Shown piece after piece: positions 47,901 through 55,790 of a DNA stretch of 64,000 nucleotides. Location: the NCBI RefSeq assembly GCF_016808095.1, contig NC_068971.1, positions 44,948,131-45,012,130 on the forward strand. The letters are read 5' to 3'. The DNA is from Vigna angularis (Eukaryota > Streptophyta > Magnoliopsida > Fabales > Fabaceae). The position numbers were made by a program, and so were the translations under genes. How positions within the stretch are numbered: position 1 is the stretch's first letter; every line of letters starts with the position of its first letter. The notes beneath the pieces are model-generated. The model had not been told where the DNA came from and did no database searches. It saw only the letters and a program-made list of their open reading frames with translations.

Positions 47901-50900
47901 ACAAGTTTTGAAAGCCCTAAAAAATATAAGAAGTTTGGGTTCCACTGATTGCCATAATAGGGCACACAACTAGAAATTTGCTTGTTTCCACTGATCAACT
48001 TTTTCAGCAGGCACATGGCTTCCATCTCGCTCAAGGTGGTCAAGGAACCACATTTCAACGGTAGCAGACCATGATAGATAATTTTTTTCCATTTAGCTTT
48101 CCGGAGATAATGGATGGACTTCCGGAGAAAGAAAGAGTATTGTTAGACGCCATCTTTGAAGAAGACGAATCACACCAACGAGGAACAAGAAAACCCCAAG
48201 GGTTTATCCGGACAGAACTTTGACGACGGCCGGTGGTGGACGATCGGCAACGACGAACAACCGACTGGTGGCGAACGACAGTGGACGGCCGGTGGCGAGC
48301 GCCAGCGGGCGGTGACAAACAACAACACCGGACAGATGCGAGGCAGAAACCAGAGCGGGATCGACCCACTCTGATACCAAGTTGAATATAGTGAAAACTC
48401 CCTTGTGTACAATATACACATAGGGTCATCTATTTATAATAGAACAAATATGGACTAAGTTCAAAATACAAATAAGAAATAATAACAAACTAATAAATAA
48501 AGATAAAAGATAATATATCTAACAGTTTCAAATCCAAGTTATAAATGCACCAAACATATAGACAATCGGTTGCCACATTGTACACAAAAAGTTGCAAGTT
48601 GGACTGTCTCACTTGCTGCCAATCTCTTCCTCTAATCAATTGGCTGACATTTTAAGTTTTCAAAGCTTCCTTCCAAGCTCGGAGCAATATTCACTCTCAA
48701 GCTTGTATTATATGTGATTAGCTGTAAAACTAATTACAACTGTAGTTAACAGTAATTATCTTGTAGAGGGAGTCACTACGAATAGAATAAATGGGCAGGA
48801 TAACAGCCAAAACAGTACGACTACTAGAAAAAGGCAATGCTTGACCAGAAAATATGCAAGGCTGGAGGGGTTTGGCTTGGTGACAAAAGCTAAAGTTTAA
48901 AACCAAGGAGGAGGTGAATGATTTTGGTGAAAAAGGTGTGATTAACCAATATCCAAAGTTCAAAACTGACAGGGAGGCAACTGATTTTAGGAGAAAGTGA
49001 TAGGCACCCAGATTTGTTTAAAACTGTAAAGATTTCCAAGACAGGTTCTTGGATGTTCACCCAGAAAAACTAGACAACTTTATTAACAATGAAACAAGCA
49101 CAATAATCTAAATTGTTACACTAGCACTGGTCTTTCGAGAGGACCAGACTCTCCCTAGCCTTTCCTTTACAAAACTTCTTAAAAAACTGCTAAAAACAAC
49201 TGCTTACATAGACTTTATAAAAGTCTGAGACAACAAAACCTACCCACAGACAGTTATAACTGTTTGTCCCTTTTATATCTCCTAATAAACTAAATCATAC
49301 AGTTTTTCTTCTGCTGAAAACCTTCCCTTTGTACCTATCAATACCCCCTCCATGAAGTTTCACCTTGTCCTCAAGGTGAAAAGCAAGGAACTCTGTATTG
49401 ATGGCTGTTGCAGATTCCAAGCTGTTTTGAATGGATGGGAGGTGTTTTCAACTGTACGAACTACCTGCTTTTTTCCTTATTTTGCAAACTGTACCAAACT
49501 TATCAACGCCCGCTCCATGAAGGTGCACCTTATCCTCAAGGTGAAAGTCTGGAACTTCTTTAAATGCAGGCAGGAGATTCCCCTAACACCTGAATTTCCT
49601 CTTCCGAAATAAGAAGCATATGGAGTTGTTTATATTTGCAAGTATGATTAGGCCCAAACTTTTCATCACACCTGAAGCATAAGCCTTTTCTTATCTTATC
49701 TTGCAATTCTTCTTGGGACAATTTTTTAAATGGTGCCCCTCCTTGTTGAGTCCCAACAGGAGAACTATTGATGGTGCTCACACAACCACTACTCTCTCCA
49801 CTTCCTCTGTTGGAGTTAGTAAAACTCACCGAATTCCCCTTCCTTGGAGTAACTGTGAGTAGGCGGCAATTGTCTATAGGTGTTACTTTGAAGTTGCACA
49901 GTGAGAGAGTCCCCCTTGGTGGTGAGTCTAACCTTTTCCTCCACCATTTGAGCCTTCATCATTAACTCAGCAAGGCTCTTGGGCTCATACAACTTAACCT
50001 CTGCCCTTATTTCGTCCTTCAATCCATTCAGAAAAATGCCAGTCAAATAATCCTGCCTTATACCTTTCAAGAATCCTGTATATTGCTCAAATTGTTCAAT
50101 ATACTCTCCCACCTGTCCAATTTGTCTAAGCCCAATCAAGACTTCAAAAGGATTTTGAAGCATTATTGGTTGAAACCGTTGAACAACTGCCTCTTTGAAA
50201 GCCCCCCATGTGGGATTCGGATAGCAAGTCTCCCACCACTGGAACCAATTCAGGGCTTTTCCCTCCAAAGCCACCATAACAACCCTCATCTTCTCCTCCT
50301 CATTAACTTCTTTCAACAGGAAATATCTCTCCAACCGGTTAGTCCAGCCATAAGCATCTTCTCCTATAAAAATAGGAATATCTAGCTTCCTCCATTTTTC
50401 CCCAGTCAGTCCTGAACGTCCACTTTCAATCCCTCCATCATTCTTGAGACTGCCTGCACTGCCTTCCTTGGCAATAGAAGCACTATCTGCTGTTTGTTTA
50501 TTAGAGGATGTGAAACATTCCACCAACCCTGTCAACCCTGTAAGCATTTCCTCCAACCTTTGGAACCTTCTCTGATTTTCATGTTCCTGTTCTTGCACTA
50601 TGTGCTCCAATCCATCCAATCTTGCCTCCATTCTCATATTGACCATGCCGCACAACCACCACAGCACTAGGAAAGTGGCTCTGATACCAATGATAGGCAC
50701 CCAAATTTATTTAAAACTGTAAAGATTTCCAGGACAGGTTCTTGGATGTTCACCCAGAAAAACTAGACAACTTTATTAACAATGAAACAAGCATAATAAT
50801 CTAAATTGTTACAGTAGCCCTGGTCTTTCGAGAGGACCAGACTTTCCCTAGCCTTTCCTTTACAAAACTTCCTAAAAAACTGCTAAAAACAACTGCTTAC

Positions 50901-52584
50901 ATAGACTTTATAAAAGTCTGAGACAACAAAACCTACCCACAGACAGTTATAACTGTTTGTCCCTTTTATATCTCCTAATAAACTAAATCATACAGTTTTT
51001 CTTCTGCTGAAAACCTTCCCTTTGTACCTATCAGAAAGTTTCCAACCTTATAAGTTTGACCATAAGCCAAATGATATCAGAAAATTCGCTTAAATAAATG
51101 GGATGCAACATAAAAAAATGGGTAAAGTGAGGGGCTTTCATGTGATGAGCTAAAAGCGTCATGGGAGACCAATCGATGACCATGCCGACTTTATAATACC
51201 ACACAATACTTTTATTAACTGCCCTAAATCCTCACATCTAAATTAAATTATTCACAACTTAAAATATCCAATTTAGCATGGGGAGACCAAACAGCAGGTC
51301 ATGGCATACAACTAGTAACTACCCTAAAACCTCATATCTAAAATATATTATTCACAACTTAATTTATCCAATTTTGCAAACCCAAACAAGTACAAAACAA
51401 AATAAGGCTTGGGGTGAAAAACATAAAGATTATTTATAAAAACAAATCTCAAACAACAAACAGAGATTGGAGGGGGGAGGGGGAACCTAGGCCAACTAAC
51501 CAGTCTTCTGAGGAGTAACAAATTTTGCCTTCTTCACAGGGATAGTTGTTTTCTTGGCAGAGTCAATATTCCGCTTCTTGCCTGCTTCAATCTAAATGAG
51601 AAAAAAATGGAAGTTAAATTCAAAACCAACAACAAAAATGAAACACTCCATAGTCCCTCCTTACCTTCTTGGGTGTCTCCTCATCAGATTCATCCTCATC
51701 CTCGTCCTCATCCTCATCCTTGTCATCATCCTCATCCTCTTCATCGCTATCCTCATCACCTTCACTACTTTCTCTGTCACCATTTGTTGTGGGCTAAACA
51801 ATATATCATCACAGCAAAATAATAATAAATTAAACTTAAAAATCAATCATTAAAATTGTCCTTCAATCCAAAGTCTACTAATCAGAATAGCAAGTCAATA
51901 CCAGATTAAACAGTATAGAGAAGAAACATGTAAATAATGATTACCCAACTCACAAACATGTAAAACAGAAAACATATATCAAAATCTTACTTCGACCAGA
52001 CAGTTGACAATTCTTATCATGACGGGTTGGCTGAATAATAAGAAAATGATTATAAGGACAGATTGGACAACAAATAACAGAATTGAACTATAATCATCAT
52101 CAACAAATTTTGTATTCCCAAACTGATATGTGATGACAAAAGATATTCACATCCAACAAAAAGAAAACCAAATTAGAAGAGTAGACATACATGAGAATAC
52201 AAAGGAATGTTTTTACTCCCAAACAATCAAATTTCTCTAATACTTAGTAAAGTCAATGTCATGCATTTTTGTTACAAATACCTTATCTTCACTTGAATCA
52301 TCGTCAGAATCAGATTCGGATGAATCTTCATCTTCACCATCTGCATCCTTTTCCTTAGCCTTCTCATTTTTCTTTGGATCTGCTGTCTTTTTCTGTTTAG
52401 CTTCATCAGGTTTGACACCATGCTTCACCTCAAAGTCAGGTTTCCCTACATATATGGTTCACAATATACACTAGATAAATTGCTTTGTGACATTCTAGCT
52501 ACAGTGGATGGACATATTTACCATTGGCAGCACTAACTGGAATATCTTCATCAAAATCTGAAAGAAATACAATAGAATAAGTTC

Positions 52585-52635
<51 letters not shown>

Positions 52636-53919
52636 CCATGCTAATCATATTCTAGCTAAGTATCTCACCTTCAGAATCTTCATCATTATCCGTAATGATA
52701 AAAGAAGAATGAAGTTAAGGACACAATATTAGTAAGAAGATTACAGAATGTATTAGAGACTATCAAGAGAAAGTATGTTTTCACGTTAAAATAGTAAATA
52801 GTATTAAAAGGATATGACTCCGACTGAGATTGAGCTTTAAATCCGGTAAAGAAGATACTCCCATTTTTCCAGCTATGGGATAGCTCAAATTCCTTCTCAA
52901 ATATCAAATCATAAGATATTTGAGGAAATTTATCAGAAGAAAGCGTTCCAAGCACAAGCTTCTGGTTACCAAACTTCACATACAGGGCCACCGATTCTCC
53001 TTTAGCCTTAGTCACATCCCCCAGGCATGCCTGTCAAATGATGATTTAATCATTTAAGCAAATGATTATTAATTCCAAGTAAGGTCGATGACTCAACGTT
53101 CATTTCTTAACAAATAAAGCTATACATTTGAAAGGTGGATAATCTTGTCGTCTCCTGGGTCAACCTTGAGAGATTCTCCACTTTTCACCTCAACACCTAA
53201 AAAGGATAGAAAATAGAAATATGGTTTTAATTTAATAATACTTTTGTACCCATGAATACAACATCAAATGCAATTTTTTTTTTCTGCAAGCTTGGTATAA
53301 TACGATGGGATTGAATCACAAAAGTGTTATTTAACTCCATTCTGCACCTCAGCCTAAGATCTCTTTCAACAGGGTGAATAAACCCAAATAGGGAAACAAA
53401 TTTAATTACTTTTGCCGTTGCAAATAGTTTGACCCTGCCAAGGACCCACCTTTAAAACCTCAGCATTAAATTTTAATATAAAACATCACAGACAATTTTC
53501 TCCATAATATGAACTCTCGGGTCAAATACTTCAATGACACACTCCAAAATTTGGTAGAACGATGAAGTTTTTCACAAACTCGACTACTCGACAAATGACC
53601 TATATGAAGTGACTAAACTATAGAAAAACTCTGATCGCATTTGTACCAATATTAAACAAAAACCAAACTTTACAAAACCTAAGGATAATTACCATACATA
53701 ATGAAATACAGGAATTAAAAATAAAATCTATGCATGAAGATATTGGATTGTCTAATAAACAGCAAAAGCACGATGAGTACTGTTCTAGATTAATAAATTT
53801 ATACAGTAGAAAATTGAAAGAAAAATTCAGAATAGAAATTCACGAAATAGAAGATAAATGGCTAGGGTAGCCAAACGAAGAGCGAACTGAAAAGAAACGG
53901 TCTCACCCCAAAACTCCAT
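38901..53919 (-). CDS. HDT: HD2-type (plant-specific) histone deacetylase, gene interrupted by a 12.3-kb intron
   Basis: Ten exons in minus-strand order: 53919-53907, 53196-53126, 53030-52816, 52691-52669, 52557-52522, 52445-52282, 51793-51665, 51591-51501, 39176-39053, 38961-38901. The joined frame is exactly 309 codons (308 aa) ending in TAA. The N-terminus is MEFWGVEVK, the HD2 signature, with the conserved H25 and D69. A nucleoplasmin-like domain runs to about residue 95. Long acidic Asp/Glu/Ser tracts and Lys-rich stretches follow, then a C2H2 finger (C284, C287, H300, H305) near the end. HD2 proteins are nuclear/nucleolar chromatin repressors tied to rRNA gene silencing and stress responses. 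Intron 3 is of the AT-AC class. Intron 8 (39177-51500) is filled with retroelements; without splicing across it the frame stops two codons after the exon 8 donor and the zinc finger is lost. Confidence 0.9.
39184..41672. repeat. Old repeat debris with copia integrase remnant
   Basis: Within the large HD2 intron, 40489-40680 on the plus strand reads YILTIVDDHTRHTWLLLMKAK..., then a broken IIISDN segment with stops. That matches the integrase core of Ty1/copia elements. Two short tandem duplications follow: a 37-bp unit at 41050-41123 and a 53-bp unit at 41283-41388. No intact frame remains. Confidence 0.6.
42050..42484 (+). pseudogene. Truncated gag of LTR element A
   Basis: Begins MEGRDNSWERRINEQ, a coiled-coil-like charged stretch, and continues to VELPTFEGFDPLGWVSKTE then SIEGSAGYWFRV, the pattern at the start of a Ty3/gypsy gag domain. 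An in-frame TAG at 42482 interrupts it; the same frame continues afterwards as KEKAKNRSWEGLKGAVVVRF, so the stop is a point disruption of a longer gag. Confidence 0.7.
42650..43250 (+). repeat. CCGAACGG / GAGAGGAC minisatellite inside element A
   Basis: Short blocks such as CCGAACGG, GAACGTGAGAGGACTT and CGGGAGAGGACTACC recur many times with variation. The array spaces the gag remnant from the downstream frame and has a base composition unlike the flanking intron. Confidence 0.65.
43253..43582 (+). pseudogene. Possible captured host-gene fragment (DUF632-like) in element A
   Basis: A frame of about 109 codons reads ADGRELFEALKDIEDHF then LTAYNSGNEVTRMLEANKIQ. To my memory this resembles the start of the DUF632 region of plant DUF630/DUF632 (NRG2-like) proteins. 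After that the frame changes character (SPPKPPYLNW). An overlapping frame ends SNLEDKIVLKRGVM, like the tail of a Ty3/gypsy polyprotein just before the 3' LTR. The similarity is judged by eye only. Confidence 0.4.
44563..44757 (-). pseudogene. C-terminal copia RNase H fragment of element B
   Basis: The minus-strand frame reads LKSNRIDCHFVREKLLNKE...NDQLADVLTKSIRGPQIEF then SKLGTYNLYATA and a TGA. This is the standard end of a copia polyprotein. Immediately upstream it joins a gag-proximal segment (EDEYHEYLR), so most of pol has been deleted. Confidence 0.8.
45430..45800. repeat. Tandem repeat of about 60 bp inside element C
   Basis: A unit containing GACTAAATTGCCATCA then TGATGGGGCCTG(C/T)AGTGG and ending in AAACTAC/AAACATAC occurs about six times with substitutions. 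Confidence 0.75.
46500..46960. repeat. GC-rich low-complexity repeats inside element C
   Basis: Repeated blocks such as GGTGGGCGACAACGAACAACG and GGCGGCAGCGGACA, plus a longer duplicated segment (about 46640-46760 and 46815-46920, containing GACAGCTCCTCACGGTGGCA). The overlapping open frames on both strands are by-products of this composition. Confidence 0.65.
47466..47812 (-). pseudogene. Copia gag fragment of element B, interrupted by element C
   Basis: The frame starts MANHDMVSFMAEAQSAIEEL and contains HPNFDHLRDQLL, then an Arg/Gly-rich stretch (GGRGGRGGRR). It ends at CTYC, the first half of the gag zinc knuckle, exactly where element C begins. It is therefore a UBN2-type copia gag cut by the nested insertion. 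Confidence 0.75.
48525..48997 (+). repeat. Remnant of an older plus-strand copia element
   Basis: At about 48531-48720 broken plus-strand frames read HIVHKKLQVGLSHLLPISSS then NQLADIL, the RNase H end of a copia polyprotein. An AT-rich, possibly LTR-derived tail starts near 48710. It may belong to the same old element as the integrase trace at 40489-40680. Confidence 0.5.
48998..51033 (-). mobile_element. Non-autonomous Ty3/gypsy derivative (element D), TSD GAAAG
   Basis: Two 343-bp LTRs, 48998-49340 and 50691-51033, begin TGATAGG and end CCTATCA and differ at only a few positions, indicating a recent insertion. The flanking 5-bp duplication GAAAG (48993-48997, 51034-51038) is perfect. On the minus strand the primer-binding site TTGGTATCAGAGC (50678-50690) directly follows the 5' LTR. 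The 1.35-kb interior holds a gypsy gag with a frameshift and a short piece of the polyprotein tail with a purine-rich tract before the 3' LTR. No reverse transcriptase or integrase remains. Confidence 0.93.
49560..50646 (-). pseudogene. Ty3/gypsy gag of element D, frameshifted
   Basis: Starting at MVNMRMEARLDGLEHIV the frame runs through a coiled coil, then the retrotransposon gag domain (WRKLDIPIFIGEDAYGW ... GKALNWFQWWE ... VVQRFQP ... EYIEQFEQYTGF). It shifts frame near 49820-49830 and continues to a zinc knuckle CFRCDEKFGPNHTCK. The shift separates the capsid-like part from the knuckle. Confidence 0.8.
52587..52631. repeat. (AAT)n microsatellite in HD2 intron 4
   Basis: About fourteen TAA/AAT trinucleotides in a row within intron 4 of the HD2 gene. 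Confidence 0.95.
52692..52815 (-). other. U12-type AT-AC intron (HD2 intron 3)
   Basis: On the minus strand this 124-bp intron begins ATATCCTTTT and ends ATTAC. A branch-point-like TCCTTAAC lies 22 bases before its end. Removing it joins TCGGAGTC to GGATAATGATG and keeps the acidic HD2 frame (SQSESDNDEDSEDFDEDIPV). No GT..AG pair in the segment gives an in-frame join. These are the three hallmarks of a minor-spliceosome intron. Confidence 0.88.
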
Positions 53920-55790
53920 TGTTGCAGAGACAGTCCAGGGAAGAAAAAATGTTTCCAGAAAAAGTCGAACAGTTTGAAGGATGTGATGGAATACATTTAT
54001 TTAGGGATCCGTTCTTTACTTATTATTTCATATTTTTAATTTGAATAAATTATTTATTTTACAAAACTTTTTACATTTATAATTCGACGTCACGCTTTTT
54101 TATAACAATAATATAATTAACTTAAATAAATCGTCATTTAAAAAATATAATAATTAGTTTAGTTTAAAGCCAGTTAAGTTTAAATAAAAAATCACTTAAA
54201 AATAGTAATAAAACAATTATTTTAATTTAAAATAATTATTTAAATATTAAAATTAAAAAATTATATATACTACAAAGCAAAAATATTTTATTAATTCCTC
54301 TTAGTGAAAACATTATTTTTGTTTATTTATATTTATATTTTTTTCACATCTACCAAAATAAAAATAGTAATCAATAGAATAACCTTCATCAAGAAGTAGT
54401 TGTCCAAATGTCGGGAGAACAAAGTAAAATTCTGAAAAAAAAAAGTGTACAGCAGAATGGCTATCTCTTCTATTTATTTGTAAAGAGATGTTTTTATGTC
54501 TTAATAAAATGAAAAAGTGTTCATTAATTTTAAACTATGTTTAACTTTTAATTCATTCAGCGGTGCATTTAAAATATGTTTATGAGAGGTATGTAAAGAG
54601 TTTAAATTTCATTAAAAAGTTATACTAGTATCTAAGTGATGTTGCAATAAAATATTTTATAAGTAAAAATAGTCTGGACATGGAGTTTAAATTGTAGCAA
54701 AATCATATTAAAAGTAAGCTTTGTAGATGTGATTATAAATAAGAAAAAAAACAAAGAATAAGTTAATTATGTAAAATTTTTAATAAAATAAAAAAATCAT
54801 AAAACTTGTCTAAAAAATTACTAAATGACTTAATAGACTATCATTTACTGTAGAAATTAATTTTTTTCAAACATTTTTTAAACATGTGAATAATATGGAT
54901 AACAAATATATTAAACAATGCAATCCAACAAAGTTCATTTAATATTGTTAGTCTAAAACAATTAAATAATATTTACAAAATATTTATTGAAACAACTAAT
55001 TGTTGATATTGTTGGGTATTTTTCTTTAAATAGTATAATTACATTCTTATACTTATTATTCTATTTTTATATATTTTAAAACTTTTATTTTTATATTTTT
55101 TAAAACTCTTTTATTAGTTTAAGTGTCTGAGAATCTTTTACCTATAAAAGTCACAACTTGAAACTTGTTACTTGTTACTTGTATCTAAAGTTTATGCTCG
55201 TAATCTTGATTAAAAACAATTTGCATTTTCCATTAGTTTTAAGTATAAGTTTGAAAATTTAATTACAATGAACGACTTCAAATTGTAGTGGTTCACGGTA
55301 TATGTTTTTCTAATTCAACATACTTCCAATTTTATTTTTTACTTATTTAAAATTAAATTTTAAAATAAAAATAAATAAAAGAATTAAATTTTATACGTTA
55401 TATTTATGTAAATATGCAATACTATTATATAGTTTAAATCATTAACACCTATAAGTTTCAATTTATAATAGACTAAATAATAAATAATTGTAATAATTAT
55501 TTTAATTTATCCAATTAAAAATATTAATTAATCAATTAAAAACTTATAAAATATTAATATGATTAAGTATGCTTTAAACATCTATCTATAAGTATTTATT
55601 AAAAAATAAAATATAATTTAAATTTTCTTAAAAATAAAAAATTAAGAAAAAAGTGGACTAGTTACAAACCTTCAACCCATCTGACGAGACAAGTTACAAT
55701 TTCTGACCCACTTTTTAGTGATGGACCGGCCCAATTCCACTCATTTTTAGCATGTTAAGAATGAACTAGACCAAAACGGGTTGAACTAAC
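53920..55790. other. HD2 promoter then AT-rich spacer
   Basis: The first few hundred bases lie upstream of the HD2 gene on the minus strand. The rest is AT-rich. A block at about 55440-55560 (AATTATTTTAATTTATCC...) recurs in reverse at about 60635-60700 and in diverged form at about 62440-62520, so it belongs to a dispersed repeat. The segment 55670-55790 has GACCGGCCCA / AAAACGGGTT motifs also seen near 58690-58745. No gene. Confidence 0.45.

Larger units (their letters stand above)
44407..48524 (-). mobile_element. Non-autonomous Ty1/copia derivative (element B)
   Basis: LTRs at 48383-48524 (142 bp; 5' LTR on the minus strand) and 44407-44555 (149 bp) share almost all bases. Next to the right LTR is a primer-binding site complementary to initiator tRNA-Met (TTGGTATCAGAG on the minus strand, 48369-48380). 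The interior has a copia gag (47812 leftwards). After the nested element C, it has a linker and the last part of RNase H (44757-44563). Protease, integrase and reverse transcriptase are absent. No matching 5-bp duplication was found (GTTTC right, TCATA left), so the ends may have been altered. Confidence 0.8.
39177..51500 (-). other. Giant intron 8 of the HD2 gene, filled with retroelements
   Basis: On the minus strand the donor reads ACTG|GTTAGT and the acceptor TTCAG|ATAGC. The split codon (G|AT, Asp248) restores the HD2 frame into VATPHPSK. The 12,324-bp interior contains one plus-strand LTR element (41678-43974), a minus-strand copia derivative (44407-48524) with another LTR element inside it (44891-47464), and a minus-strand Ty3/gypsy derivative (48998-51033). 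Traces of an older plus-strand copia element and short tandem duplications are also present. Confidence 0.85.

Noticed and set aside
51496..51498. Stop codon making a 248-aa HD2 without a zinc finger
   Set aside because: The preceding G|GTTAGT is a good donor and the downstream exons at 39.2-38.9 kb restore the typical HD2 C-terminus; the stop would matter only if the large intron is retained.
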